Notes: a model not told the origin generated them from the letters alone. A stretch of 64,000 nucleotides of DNA from Shinella zoogloeoides (GCF_033705735.1 NZ_CP131130.1:3421501-3485500), one strand, 5' to 3'; shown: positions 1 to 9,973, counted from the first letter of the stretch. A program made the numbers and translations.

Positions 1-736
1 GGCGGCGCTCACCGCGGTCATCGGCGGGGCGGCGGTCACCCGGGCCGGTTTCTGGTTCCCGCTGGTGCCGGTCGCCCTCAATTCGATGATGCTGGTCGCC
101 CTCGGCATCGTGTTCCATCGCCTTTCAGGACGGCAGTATCCGCACCGCCAGACGGTCGCCCCCGTCAATACGCACAAGACGGCCGACCCGCCGGCCGCCT
201 TCCGCGTCGGCTTCAACACCGAGGATATCGACGCCGCCGTCGCCAACCTCAACGAGACGCTCGACATCAGCCGCGCCGACCTCGACACCCTGCTGCGGCA
301 GGTCGAGCTGCAGGCGCTGCTTCGCCAGCGCGGCGAGCTCACCTGCGCCGACATCATGTCCCGCGACGTGGTGACGGTCGAGGCGGGAGCCACCGCCGAC
401 GAGGCGCGCACGCTCCTCCTCGATCACGATATCCGCACGCTGCCGGTGCTCGACGGCGGCCGTCTGGTCGGCACGGTGGGGCTGCGCGAACTCGCCGCAA
501 TAGTGCCCTCCGCCCATCTGCCGGTGTCCGAGGCCGCGACGGCAAGTCCCTCGGATCGGGCGATCGGCCTTATCCCGCGCCTCACCGACGGCATGATCCA
601 CGCCGTGGTGGTGATCGACGAGGCGCGCCGCGTCGTCGGCATCATTTCCCAGACCGATCTTCTGGCCACGCTCGCAAAGAGCCTTTCCCAGACCGGCTCG
701 CCCGCCCTGATGGGCGGCCATGGACAGGGGATCTGA
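1..736 (+). CDS. HPP-family membrane protein with C-terminal CBS domain pair (5' end cut by window)
   Basis: The reading frame is open from the first bases of the window, so the gene begins upstream. The visible N-terminal part (LTAVIGGAAVTRAGF, then FPLVPVALNSMMLVALGIVF) reads as the last membrane segments of an HPP-family integral membrane protein. After a polar linker come two CBS motifs, the first around DIMSRDVVTVEAGATADEA and the second ending in VVGIISQTDLLATLA. CBS pairs usually sense adenine nucleotides. HPP-CBS fusions are common in proteobacteria and some HPP proteins have been linked to nitrite transport; that role is only a guess here. It stops 90 bases before gdhA. Confidence 0.85.
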   Translation, partial: AALTAVIGGAAVTRAGFWFPLVPVALNSMMLVALGIVFHRLSGRQYPHRQTVAPVNTHKTADPPAAFRVGFNTEDIDAAVANLNETLDISRADLDTLLRQVELQALLRQRGELTCADIMSRDVVTVEAGATADEARTLLLDHDIRTLPVLDGGRLVGTVGLRELAAIVPSAHLPVSEAATASPSDRAIGLIPRLTDGMIHAVVVIDEARRVVGIISQTDLLATLAKSLSQTGSPALMGGHGQGI

Positions 737-2179
<1,443 letters not shown>

Positions 2180-2185
2180 TCGCCC

Positions 2186-2224
2186 GAAGCGTTTTCGCGT
2201 TTCTCCGAATCGCGAAAACGCTTC
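2186..2224 (+). terminator. Palindrome/terminator after gdhA, resembling a rhizobial intergenic repeat
   Basis: A perfect 14-bp stem (GAAGCGTTTTCGCG paired with CGCGAAAACGCTTC) with an 11-base loop starts 7 bases after the gdhA stop and is followed by CACTTTT. The stem and its flank (GCACTTTTGCTGGAAATGC) resemble a palindromic repeat that recurs between genes in Rhizobiaceae, so it may be both a repeat copy and the terminator. Confidence 0.7.
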
Positions 2225-2258
2225 GCACTTTTGCTGGAAATGCTCTGGCCTTCCGGCC

Positions 2259-2777
2259 TCATGCAGCCGACGGCCCCGGACCCGGTCCGGGGCCGTTTTC
2301 GTTGGCGGCGACGAAGCCTCGCCCCGCAAGCCCGCCCGCAACGAGCCGGAACGCCGGCCGGGCGTCGGGCGTAAGGTCGGGTATCTCCGCGGCGGCCGGC
2401 TGATAGTGCACCTTTTCCAGCACCAGCCAGTCGCGCCGCTCTTCCGGCCGGTCGAAATGGATCGTTTCGCCCTCGCGTAGCCCGAGGAGGGCAAGGCCGT
2501 AGAAGGTGGTGACGGGCAGGAAGGCGCTGCCCGGCGCATAGACGCGCGGCAGGCAGAGCGTGCGGCTGTCGGTCAGCCCGCTGGCGCAGCGGAAGGTGAT
2601 GCGCGCATCGACCGTCGCAAGCCCCGCCGGCAGCGGGGCATCCAGCGGCAGGCGTCCCAGCGAAAGCTTGCGCTTCAGCAGCCTGAACCATTCGTCCGTC
2701 AGCGGCGGCCGGTCGTGCAGCAGCTTTTCCAGCACATAGCCGTCCCGCGCCGTGAGCAATCCGGGATCCCGTCCCAT
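2259..2777 (-). CDS. Rnk/GreA-GreB C-terminal-like protein with a GP-rich tail
   Basis: A protein of about 172 residues. The middle contains LPVTTFYGLALLGLREGETIHFD, which aligns with the FKBP-like C-terminal fold of GreA/GreB and Rnk and with ISVLTPVGAALLGLSAG in the next gene. The N-terminus (DPGLLTARDGYVLEKLL) resembles the Rnk N-terminal helix. I chose the ATG at 2777 because GGAGA lies about 6 bases upstream; an ATG at 2783 is also possible. Rnk-type proteins bind RNA polymerase or affect nucleoside diphosphate kinase in other bacteria; the role here is unknown. The last residues (GPGPGPGP) are encoded by a hairpin that also looks like a plus-strand terminator. Confidence 0.7.
   Translation of the reverse strand: MGRDPGLLTARDGYVLEKLLHDRPPLTDEWFRLLKRKLSLGRLPLDAPLPAGLATVDARITFRCASGLTDSRTLCLPRVYAPGSAFLPVTTFYGLALLGLREGETIHFDRPEERRDWLVLEKVHYQPAAAEIPDLTPDARPAFRLVAGGLAGRGFVAANENGPGPGPGPSAA
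2272..2294 (+). terminator. GC-rich hairpin followed by T-run, inside the 3' end of the minus-strand gene
   Basis: A perfect 10-bp stem (GGCCCCGGAC with GTCCGGGGCC, loop CCG) is followed on the plus strand by GTTTTC, the form of an intrinsic terminator. It would back up the gdhA terminator while also coding the GP-repeat tail of the opposing gene. Confidence 0.55.
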
Positions 2778-2937
2778 CGTCATTCTCCATCCTGCCCGCG
2801 TTTGTGCGGGGTGTCCTCTTTCATGGTGGAGACGCCCCCTGGCCGCGCATGCGGCGCAGGGGGTCACGATCCTGCGACGAGGCAACCTCCGATGCGCCCG
2901 GACTGGGAAAAGGACAGGAACTTCATGGCGAAGGGCC

Positions 2938-3363
2938 TTACGAGGCGCGGGCCGTGTCCGGCGCGCCGGCATGGACGGCGATGACATTGAGACGGCGCAC
3001 GCGCCCGTCCCGGGCGGCCCATTCGATGGACTGACCGGCGGAAAGGCCGAGAAGGGCGGCGCCGACCGGCGTCAGCACGGAAATACGCTGGCGCGAAATG
3101 TCGGCATCCTTCGGGAAGACGAGCTCGGCGGTCTGCGGCGCCTCGTCGTCGATCTGGAATTCGGCGGTCGAGCCGATGCGCATGACGCCCGGCGCCATGC
3201 GGGCGTCGTCTACGACCTTCGCCCGGTCGAGCTCGGCGGCAAGCTGCTCGGCAGCGTGCGGATCGCGCTCGGCCAGCATGTCGGCGAGGTTGGAAAGACG
3301 CGCGTGCTCGGAACGGGCGATGGTGATGGAGGGCCGGCGGCCCTTGGTCTTGGTGGCGGTCAT
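2938..3363 (-). CDS. rnk: Regulator of nucleoside diphosphate kinase family (Rnk)
   Basis: A 141-residue protein starting at an ATG preceded by GAGG. It has the Rnk layout: an N-terminal helical region (SITIARSEHARLSNLADML) and a C-terminal GreA/GreB-like domain (ISVLTPVGAALLGLSAGQSI). Rnk contacts RNA polymerase near the secondary channel in enterobacteria. It lies upstream of, and in the same direction as, the related gene at 2259-2777, with about 160 bases between them, so the pair may be an old tandem duplication. Cytoplasmic. Confidence 0.8.
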   Translation of the reverse strand: MTATKTKGRRPSITIARSEHARLSNLADMLAERDPHAAEQLAAELDRAKVVDDARMAPGVMRIGSTAEFQIDDEAPQTAELVFPKDADISRQRISVLTPVGAALLGLSAGQSIEWAARDGRVRRLNVIAVHAGAPDTARAS

Positions 3364-3698
3364 GGTGGCCTCGCACGGGTCCGTGCGGCCCGGAGGGCTC
3401 GCAGGAGTGAAGAAAACTGGAAAATGATGTCGCGCTATTTCGGCGCGGTTCTCGAAAATCACGGAACCGCTATCGCCCCACGGCCGGGGCGCGACGCGAC
3501 CAAGCCGAGGGGCTAGTATCCTGCGAGAGGAAACAACCGTTTCAGAAATCGGGCGAGGTCGTGCGTCGTCATCATGCCCTTATGATGGGGTGAGGGCAGG
3601 GGCAAGTCAAGCGCCGCCCCTGCGACGCCCTGCCGGTTTGACAGAAGCCAGCTATGGGCGAAAGATCGCGGCCGATCCCCCCGAAAGAAAGGCAGAGC

Positions 3699-4301
3699 AT
3701 GATCGAGGACCTTTTCGTCAGGAACAGAGCGTGGTGCGCCGAGCGCAAGGCGGAGCGGGCCGACTATTTCGACCGCCTCTCCAACCTGCAGCAGCCGGAA
3801 TATCTCTGGATCGGCTGTTCAGACAGCCGCGTGCCGGCCAATGTGATCGCCGGGCTGGAGCCGGGCGAGGTCTTCGTGCATCGCAATGTCGCCAACCTCA
3901 TCCATCCCGCCGACCTCAACATGCTGTCGGTGGTCGAATATGCCGTGCACCAGCTCGGCGTGAAGCACATCATCATCTGCGGGCACTATGGCTGCGGCGG
4001 CATCCGCGCGGCGGTCAGCGGCGAGCGCTTCGGGCTGATCGACCATTGGCTCCAGCCGGTGCGCGACGTGGCGGACCGGCGCTTCGAATGCCGGGAATGC
4101 GGAAGCTGGAGCGATGCCGACCTCGACCGGCTCTGCGAGGCCTCGGTCGCCGCGCAGGTCGAGCGCCTCGCCCGCACGCCGACCCTCCAGGCGGCGTGGC
4201 AGGCCGGGCGGGACGTATCCATTCACGGCTGGGTCTACGGCCTGAAGGACGGGCTGCTTTCCGACCTTCAGTGCACGGTGCGCGGCGGAAAGGGCGGTTA
4301 G
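3699..4301 (+). CDS. Beta-class carbonic anhydrase
   Basis: A 200-residue zinc enzyme that hydrates CO2 to bicarbonate. Zinc ligands and catalytic dyad are all visible: C40, D42 and R44 in IGCSDSRVPA, then H96 and C99 in CGHYGCGG. Conserved blocks VFVHRNVANL and SVVEYAVHQLGVKHI are present. I start at the ATG at 3699 (AAAGAAAGG upstream); a longer start at 3654 adds 15 residues with no family support. The gene is 2 bases from the DUF488 gene, so the two are probably co-transcribed. Confidence 0.93.
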   Translation: MIEDLFVRNRAWCAERKAERADYFDRLSNLQQPEYLWIGCSDSRVPANVIAGLEPGEVFVHRNVANLIHPADLNMLSVVEYAVHQLGVKHIIICGHYGCGGIRAAVSGERFGLIDHWLQPVRDVADRRFECRECGSWSDADLDRLCEASVAAQVERLARTPTLQAAWQAGRDVSIHGWVYGLKDGLLSDLQCTVRGGKGG

Positions 4302-4303
4302 CC

Positions 4304-4651
4304 ATGTTCCTGCACATCAAGCGCGTCTATGACGAGCCCGGCCCCGATGACGGTGAGCGCATCTTGGTCGACCGGCTCTGGCCGCGCGGCCTTTCCAGGG
4401 AGAAGGCGGCGTTCGACGAGTGGATGAAGGACGTCGCGCCGACGCCCGCCTTGCGCAAGTGGTTCGACCACAGGCCGGAACGCTGGGCCGAATTCCAGAA
4501 GCGCTACCGCGAGGAGCTTGCCGATAATCCGGCGGTGGCGGCCCTGCGCGAACATGTCGCAGCCGGCCCCGTCACGCTGCTCTACGGCTCGCGCAACCGC
4601 GAATTCAACCACGCGGCCGTGCTTGCCGACTTCCTGAGGGAAAATCCGTGA
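4304..4651 (+). CDS. DUF488 family protein
   Basis: A 115-residue protein beginning KRVYDEPGPDDG and containing ILVDRLWPRGLSREKA, the hallmark of DUF488 (YeaO-like) proteins, with a late LLYGSRNREFNHA block. The biochemical function of the family is not established. It follows the carbonic anhydrase stop by 2 bases and is likely translated from the same message. Confidence 0.88.
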   Translation: MFLHIKRVYDEPGPDDGERILVDRLWPRGLSREKAAFDEWMKDVAPTPALRKWFDHRPERWAEFQKRYREELADNPAVAALREHVAAGPVTLLYGSRNREFNHAAVLADFLRENP

Positions 4652-4668
4652 CGTATGCGCTTGACTGC

Positions 4669-4699
4669 AATTTTCTTGCGGTCAAACGGCAATAAAATT
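4669..4699. promoter_or_regulatory. Interrupted dyad, possible operator of the downstream Cys/Met gene
   Basis: AATTTTCTTGC and GCAATAAAATT form 11-base arms that match at 10 positions around a 9-base centre (GGTCAAACG), about 60 bases before the cystathionine-synthase-like gene. The AT-rich arms with GC-containing inner ends resemble Lrp/AsnC-type binding sites. A TTGACT just before it could be a -35 element. The regulator is not in the window. Confidence 0.45.
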
Positions 4700-4758
4700 C
4701 ATTTGTCAGGGGTCGGCATCGCCGCCATTTTTCTCCTTCAACATGAGGAGCAGCATCG

Positions 4759-5925
4759 ATGTCCGAGCGAACGGCAGTCGAAGTTCAACCGGAAACCGTT
4801 GCCGCGGCGCATGGCGTTGCGAGCGATACCGCCTTCGGCGCGATCGCGCCGCCGCTCTATCTTTCCAGCACCTACCAGTTCGCCGATTTCGACACGCCGC
4901 GCGCCTATGATTACGGCCGCGTCGGCAATCCGACGCGCGATCTGCTGGCCGAGGCGATCACCAAGCTGGAAGGCGGCGCAGGCGCGGTGCTGACGCCGAG
5001 CGGCATGGCCGCCGTCGATCTTCTCATCGGCCGGCTTCCCGTCGGCAGCCTCGTCCTTGCGCCGCACGATTGCTATGGCGGCACGATGCGGCTCCTGAAG
5101 GCGCGTGCTGAGCTCGGCCAGATCCGGCTGCGGCTGGTCGACCAGTCGGACATGGAAGCCTTCAAGACGCGGCTCTGGGACCATCCGGCGCTGGTGCTGA
5201 TCGAGACGCCGAGCAATCCGCTGATGCGCGTCGTGGATATCGCGGCCCTTTCCGCCTTTGCCAAGGCCGCGGGCGCGCGCGTCGCGGTCGACAACACCTT
5301 CCTGTCGCCGGCCCTGCAAAAGCCGCTGTCGCTCGGCGCGGATTATGTGCTGCATTCGACGACGAAGTTCCTCAACGGCCATTCCGACGTCATCGCCGGC
5401 GCGGTGATCGCTGCGGATGCCGAGGAGGCCCGGGCGCTGCGCCACTGGGCCAATGTCACCGGGGCCATCGCCGCGCCCTTCGATTCCTGGCTGACCCTGC
5501 GCGGCCTTCGCACGCTTTTCGCCCGCATGGCGGGGCAGGAGAGAAACGCGATGGCGATCGCCGAACGGCTCGTCGCCCATCCCGCCGTCGCCCGCGTGCA
5601 CTATCCCGGCCTTGCCGATCACCCCGATCACGCGCTTGCCGCAAGACAGCAGCAGGGTTTCGGTGCCATGATGAGCTTCGAGCTTGCCGGCGGCGAGCCG
5701 GCGGTGCGGCGCTTCGTGCGGGCGGTCCGGGTCTTCACGCTGGCCGAATCGCTCGGCGGGGTCGAAAGCCTCGTGGCGCATCCGGCGACCATGACCCATG
5801 TCGACATGGGCGCTGACGCCCGGGCCCGGGCCGGTATAGGCGACGGGCTGCTCCGGCTTTCCGTCGGGCTCGAACATGTCGATGATCTTCTGGCCGGGCT
5901 CGAGGCGGGCCTTTCGGCCTGCTGA
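4759..5925 (+). CDS. Cystathionine gamma-synthase/lyase family PLP enzyme
   Basis: A 388-residue member of the Cys/Met metabolism PLP family. PLP lysine K203 lies in [14 protein letters not shown], the pyridine-binding aspartate D178 in [10 protein letters not shown], and [12 protein letters not shown] carries the phosphate-contacting tyrosine and arginine of the neighbouring subunit. Members are cystathionine gamma-synthases, gamma/beta-lyases or O-acetylhomoserine sulfhydrylases, and sequence alone does not settle which. The rhizobial context favours a MetB-type synthase or lyase. It is likely co-transcribed with the folate gene 11 bases downstream. Confidence 0.88.
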   Translation: MSERTAVEVQPETVAAAHGVASDTAFGAIAPPLYLSSTYQFADFDTPRAYDYGRVGNPTRDLLAEAITKLEGGAGAVLTPSGMAAVDLLIGRLPVGSLVLAPHDCYGGTMRLLKARAELGQIRLRLVDQSDMEAFKTRLWDHPALVLIETPSNPLMRVVDIAALSAFAKAAGARVAVDNTFLSPALQKPLSLGADYVLHSTTKFLNGHSDVIAGAVIAADAEEARALRHWANVTGAIAAPFDSWLTLRGLRTLFARMAGQERNAMAIAERLVAHPAVARVHYPGLADHPDHALAARQQQGFGAMMSFELAGGEPAVRRFVRAVRVFTLAESLGGVESLVAHPATMTHVDMGADARARAGIGDGLLRLSVGLEHVDDLLAGLEAGLSAC

Positions 5926-5936
5926 GGAGAGGCGCG

Positions 5937-6641
5937 ATGGCCGATGACGATACGCCCGGCAGCTTTGCATCCCCGGCCTGTTTCCTGCACGAGGTCGACC
6001 CGGCCTATTCCGGCCTGCCGGGACCGCTCGACCTGCAGGCCTGGACGGACGTCAACCGCTGGCGCAAGGCCGAGCGGGAACGGCTGATCGCCGCGCGCCT
6101 CGAGGTGCCCGCCGAGACGCGGGCCGGCTGGACAGAGGCCATCGCCGCCGGGGTGCTCGCGGAAATCGGCGATGTCGAGGGACGCATCGTCAGCGCCTAC
6201 TGGCCGTTTCGCGGTGAGCCGGACCTTCGCCCCTTCATGGAAGAGATCGCCCGCCGCGGCGGGCGCACCGCCCTGCCCGTCGTGGTCGAAAAGGGCCGGC
6301 CGTTGGCGTTCCATCTCTGGCAGGCCGGCGAGGCTTTGGCACGCGGCGTCTGGAATATTCCCATCCCGGCGGAGCAGCGGCCCTGCATGCCGGATGTCGT
6401 GATCGCCCCCGTGGTCGGCTTTGACCCCACCTGCTACCGGCTCGGCTATGGCGGCGGCTTCTTTGATCGCACGCTCGCTTCCCTTCCGGCCCGCCCGCGC
6501 GTCATCGGCGTCGGCTACAGCGCGGCGAGAGTCCCGACGATCTATCCGCAGATGCACGACATCCCGATGGACCTGATCGTCACCGAAGCGGGCGCCGTCC
6601 GCCCTCAGGCGGACGTTTCCACCGTGCGGGCATTGACGTAG
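5937..6641 (+). CDS. 5-formyltetrahydrofolate cyclo-ligase family protein
   Basis: A 234-residue enzyme expected to convert 5-formyl-THF to 5,10-methenyl-THF with ATP. The C-terminal motif PVVGFDPTCYRLGYGGGFFDRTL is diagnostic, and the basic N-terminal block (RWRKAERERLIAARLEV) matches the ATP/folate site region. It has an N-terminal extension of about 35 residues compared with short family members. Its 3' end overlaps the convergent MFS gene by 37 bases. Confidence 0.9.
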   Translation: MADDDTPGSFASPACFLHEVDPAYSGLPGPLDLQAWTDVNRWRKAERERLIAARLEVPAETRAGWTEAIAAGVLAEIGDVEGRIVSAYWPFRGEPDLRPFMEEIARRGGRTALPVVVEKGRPLAFHLWQAGEALARGVWNIPIPAEQRPCMPDVVIAPVVGFDPTCYRLGYGGGFFDRTLASLPARPRVIGVGYSAARVPTIYPQMHDIPMDLIVTEAGAVRPQADVSTVRALT

Positions 6642-7882
6642 AGCGCCCGCCCGGCGAACCAGCCGTTGATCGCCGCGCCGATGCCGAGCAGCACGATGAG
6701 CACCGCGCTCCAGCCGAAACTGCCCGTCCAGCCACGGATGAGGCCGACGATCAACGGGCCGATGGCGGCAAGCAGGTAGCCGACGCACTGCGCCATGCCG
6801 GAAAGATGCGCCGCCATGTGCGAATCGCGCGTGCGCAGTACGATGACGGTCATCGCCACCGCGATCAGCCCGCCCTGGCCGATGCCCTGCAGCACGGCCC
6901 AGAACCAGACGGTGGAAAGCGGCGCGAAGAGCAGGCCGAGAAGCGCGACGACCGCGAAGCCGCAGAGCGTGACGTTGATCAGCCGCTGGTCCTTGCCGCG
7001 CACGGCAAGATGCGGCGCGACGAGGCAGGAGGCCGCCTGCACCATGACGGAGACGGAGACGATGGCCCCGGCGGTCACGCCGTCCAGCCCCCGTTCGCGC
7101 AGGATCGGCACCAGCCAGCCGAAGACGCAATAGGCGAGCGCCGATTGCAGGCCCATGAAGAGCGTGACGTGCCAGGCGAGCCGGTCGCGCCACAGGCCCT
7201 CTACCCGGAAGCCGGTGCGCTTGACCTGCCGGCGGCTGGCAAGGACCTGCGGCAGCCAGAGCAGCGCCACCAGCAGCGCCGGCAGCGCCCAGATCGCCAG
7301 TGCCCCGTCGAGCGAGCCGCCGAGCGCGTGTTCGACGGGCAGCGTCAGGCCGGCGGCGCTTGCCGCGCCCGCGCAGAGCGCCATCGTGTAGCAGCCGGTC
7401 ATCAGCGCCGCCCGGTCCGGGAAGTCGCGCTTGACGAGGCCGGGCAGCAGCACGTTGCCGACGGCGATGCAGCCGCCGGCCAGCGCCGTGCCGAGAAACA
7501 GCAGCGGAATGGAGGAAAGGCCGCGCAGCGCCGTGCCGAGCGCGAGGATGACGACGACGCCGAGCAGGGTGCGCTCGGTGCCGTAGCGCTGGGCAAGGCG
7601 CGGGGCGAGCGGCGAGAACAGGCCGAGGCAGACCACGGGCAGCGTCGTCAGCAGGCTGGCGCCGGTCGGCGAAAGGCCGAGCACGTCGCGGATCTCCGGC
7701 AGCAGCGCCGAGGCGCTGGAAAAGACCGGCCGCAGGTTGAAGGCGATCAACACGAGGCTGGCGCCGAGCAGGAAGCGCGCCGCCGAACTTGGCGGACGGT
7801 GCGGCTCGGGTGCGGGCACGCTGTCGGCTTCGGCGTCGATCAGGTCGATGGAGCCGGGATCGTCGGGGAGGGGATGGGTCAT
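6605..7882 (-). CDS. CynX/NimT-family MFS transporter
   Basis: A 425-residue integral membrane protein with about 12 hydrophobic segments. The first one after the soluble leader (LVLIAFNLRPVFSSASALLPEI) is typical of the CynX/NimT (cyanate/nitroimidazole) branch of the major facilitator superfamily, and LAQRYGTER sits where the loop 2-3 motif belongs. Substrate is unknown. It overlaps the end of the FadR-type regulator by 4 bases (ATGA), so the two are co-translated and the regulator probably controls it. Confidence 0.85.
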   Translation of the reverse strand: MTHPLPDDPGSIDLIDAEADSVPAPEPHRPPSSAARFLLGASLVLIAFNLRPVFSSASALLPEIRDVLGLSPTGASLLTTLPVVCLGLFSPLAPRLAQRYGTERTLLGVVVILALGTALRGLSSIPLLFLGTALAGGCIAVGNVLLPGLVKRDFPDRAALMTGCYTMALCAGAASAAGLTLPVEHALGGSLDGALAIWALPALLVALLWLPQVLASRRQVKRTGFRVEGLWRDRLAWHVTLFMGLQSALAYCVFGWLVPILRERGLDGVTAGAIVSVSVMVQAASCLVAPHLAVRGKDQRLINVTLCGFAVVALLGLLFAPLSTVWFWAVLQGIGQGGLIAVAMTVIVLRTRDSHMAAHLSGMAQCVGYLLAAIGPLIVGLIRGWTGSFGWSAVLIVLLGIGAAINGWFAGRALYVNARTVETSA

Positions 7883-8556
7883 GAAAGCAGCAACCGGTCG
7901 AGAGATGAAAGGATGGGAGCCATGAAGCGGCGCACGGCGGCATCCGCCGCGTCCGGATTGCCGCTTTCGATGGCGTCGATGATGGCGGCATGCGCCGCCA
8001 TGTCGGGTTCGGGCAGGTCTTCGCCAAGGCTCGCCTCGATGGTTTCGGCGAGCAGCGTGGAGAAGAAGTCGTACATGCCGATCAGCACCGCATTCTGCGA
8101 GGCGGCGATCACGGCCTGGTGGAAGGCAAGGTCGCGGGCGATGAAACCCGCCCTGTCACCGCCGTCGGAATTGCCGCGCGCGGCAAGGAGGGTGCGCAGG
8201 TGAGCGACGACGGCCGGCGTGCGGCGAAGCGCGGCAAGCCGCGCCGCTTCCGCATCGAGCGCCAGCCGCGCCTCGAACTGGTCGCGAAGCCCGGCATGGC
8301 GCGCCATGGCGAGCGGGCGCGTCGTGTCGGCGGCGGACAGCACATAGGTGCCGGAGCCCTGCCGCGTCTCCAGAATGCCCTGCGAAACGAGGACACGCAC
8401 CGCCTCGCGCACGGTGCTGCGGCTGACGGAGAGCATCGCCGAAAGCGTCGCCTCGTTCGGCAGCTTGTCGCCGACGGCCCAGCGGCTGCCGAGGATTTCG
8501 GCGCGGATCGCCTCGGCCGCCGTGTCGGCGAGATTGGTCTTGTTGAGGGATTGCAT
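7879..8556 (-). CDS. FadR-subfamily GntR transcriptional regulator
   Basis: A 225-residue regulator: N-terminal winged helix (DKLPNEATLSAMLSVSRSTVREAVRVL) and a C-terminal all-helical FCD ligand domain (DLAFHQAVIAASQN carries the metal/ligand Asp-His pattern). It is first in a two-gene unit with the MFS exporter. A 37-bp perfect palindrome lies 1 base upstream of its start codon, strongly suggesting autoregulation. The ligand is unknown; FCD regulators usually bind carboxylates. Confidence 0.9.
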   Translation of the reverse strand: MQSLNKTNLADTAAEAIRAEILGSRWAVGDKLPNEATLSAMLSVSRSTVREAVRVLVSQGILETRQGSGTYVLSAADTTRPLAMARHAGLRDQFEARLALDAEAARLAALRRTPAVVAHLRTLLAARGNSDGGDRAGFIARDLAFHQAVIAASQNAVLIGMYDFFSTLLAETIEASLGEDLPEPDMAAHAAIIDAIESGNPDAADAAVRRFMAPILSSLDRLLLS

Positions 8557-8557
8557 G

Positions 8558-8594
8558 GATAATCACCAAGTCATCAGATGACTTGGTGATTATC
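8558..8594. promoter_or_regulatory. 37-bp perfect palindrome at the start of the FadR-type gene
   Basis: GATAATCACCAAGTCATC and its exact reverse complement flank a single A. It ends one base from the start codon of the regulator at 7879-8556. The core TCATC-A-GATGA fits a dimeric FadR-type operator, but 18-bp arms are unusually long. The next 160 bases, to 8755, hold no gene that I can support. Confidence 0.7.
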
Positions 8595-8755
8595 GCGATT
8601 GTGCGGAAAGGTCAAAGCCATTCTGCTGGCTCCGACGTTTCCTTCTCCCTGCGGGGGAGAAAGGGAGGGGACAATGCCGGACTCCATAGGGGGTAGCTCC
8701 GGCCTGGACGGGAGAAGCCGCGCCGGATTTATTTTCCGGCCGGCCGCATCGGCCG

Positions 8756-9787
8756 TTACTGCTTGCGCGGCCAGGTGTCGGCGAGGCGGTAGCCGGCAGG
8801 CCACGGATCGTCGGGATCGAGCATCACCTGGCTGGTGCCGGTGATCCAGGCGTGGCCGGAGATTTCCGGCACGATGGCCGGGCGGCCGCCGACGGTGGTC
8901 TCGCCGACGATGCGGCAGTCGAAGCGCGAATCGATGATCGAATAGCCGGAGAAGGACTGGCCGACCTTGATCTGGCCGCGGGCATGCAGCAGCGCCATAC
9001 GGGCCGAGCAGCCGGTGCCGGTGGGCGAGCGGTCGAGCTTGGCCGGCTGGATGACCACCGTGTTGCGGCCATGCAGCGCGCCGTCGCGCTCTTCCACCGG
9101 CAGCGTGAGTTGGCAGAAGGAGATGTGGTTCCATTCCGGGTTTTCCGGATGGGTGAAGCCGAGCTGCTCGTTGGCGGCCTTGGTGATGCGGATGCCGGTT
9201 TCGGCCAGTTCCCGCGCCTCGTCCGGCGTCACGGCAAAGCCGAGCGCACGCGCATCGGCGAAGACGAAGCTGTCGCCGCCATAGGCGGTGTCCACGGTGA
9301 GCGTGCCGAGGCCTTCCACTTCCAGCTTCGCATCCAGCTTGTCGGCAAAGGACGGCACGTTCGTGACGGTGATGCGCTCGGCCTTGCCGTTGCGGCAGGC
9401 GGCGACGACATTGACGAGCCCGCCCGGCGCTTCCAGCACCATATGGGTCTCCGGCTCGACCATCGGCACGATACCGCTGTCGAGCAGCACGGTGGAAACG
9501 CAGATCGAGTTGGAGCCGGACATCGGCGGCGTGTCCTCCGGCTCCATGATGATGAAGCCCATCGTGGCGCGCGGGTCCTTCGGCGGCACGAGGAGGTTGA
9601 TGTGGCGGAAGACGCCGCCGCGCGGCTCGTTCAGCACGAAGTTGCGCAGGGTCTTGTCCTCGGCGATGAACTTGCGCTGCTCCCACAGCGTCTTGCCGGG
9701 CGGCGGGGCGACGCCGCCGACGATGACGTCGCCCACCTCGCCCTCGGCGTGGCAGGAAACGATATGGATGACCTTGCTGCTGCGCAT
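8756..9787 (-). CDS. Proline racemase family, Ser/Cys type (trans-3-hydroxy-L-proline dehydratase / 4-hydroxyproline epimerase-like)
   Basis: A 343-residue proline racemase-fold enzyme. True racemases and 4-hydroxyproline epimerases use two cysteines. Here the first position is serine (S90 in [12 protein letters not shown]) while the second cysteine is kept (C260 in [12 protein letters not shown]). Published family surveys associate Thr/Cys and Ser/Cys members with trans-3-hydroxy-L-proline dehydration, sometimes with 4-hydroxyproline epimerase activity as well. A divergent GntR regulator lies next to it. The hydroxyproline cluster at 22.4-33.3 kb can use the product (pyrroline-2-carboxylate or cis-4-hydroxy-D-proline). 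Cytoplasmic; no signal peptide. Confidence 0.87.
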   Translation of the reverse strand: MRSSKVIHIVSCHAEGEVGDVIVGGVAPPPGKTLWEQRKFIAEDKTLRNFVLNEPRGGVFRHINLLVPPKDPRATMGFIIMEPEDTPPMSGSNSICVSTVLLDSGIVPMVEPETHMVLEAPGGLVNVVAACRNGKAERITVTNVPSFADKLDAKLEVEGLGTLTVDTAYGGDSFVFADARALGFAVTPDEARELAETGIRITKAANEQLGFTHPENPEWNHISFCQLTLPVEERDGALHGRNTVVIQPAKLDRSPTGTGCSARMALLHARGQIKVGQSFSGYSIIDSRFDCRIVGETTVGGRPAIVPEISGHAWITGTSQVMLDPDDPWPAGYRLADTWPRKQ

Positions 9788-9860
9788 GGCATTCTCTCCG
9801 GTTCGCGGTTGTTGCGCGCCGGGAGGGGTGCCTGCGGCGCATTCGCTCCTTCATAGAAAA

Positions 9861-9879
9861 ATTGGATCCAATGTACAAT
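9861..9879. promoter_or_regulatory. GntR-type operator between divergent hydroxyproline and regulator genes
   Basis: ATTGGATCCAATGTACAAT contains a 12-bp perfect palindrome (ATTGGATCCAAT) overlapping a second half-site (CCAATGTACAATG) in the 186-base divergent intergenic region. Its position suits control of both the racemase-family gene and the GntR gene. Confidence 0.5.
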
Positions 9880-9973
9880 GCGGTTTCTGCCGGCTGCGGA
9901 ACAAAGCCGTTCTGTTGCTCCGTTTCCGGTTTCGACCTATGACCGTAACCTCAATTCATCGGGGTGGGATGTG

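Noticed and set aside
4652..4758. Possible SAM-II riboswitch before the cystathionine-synthase-like gene
   Set aside because: The conserved pseudoknot pattern is not seen; the clear signal there is a dyad.
8597..8755. Possible small gene or RNA between the FadR-type and racemase-family genes
   Set aside because: Only a short frame and a CCTTCTCCCTGCGGGGGAGA palindrome typical of rhizobial gene ends; no coding signal.
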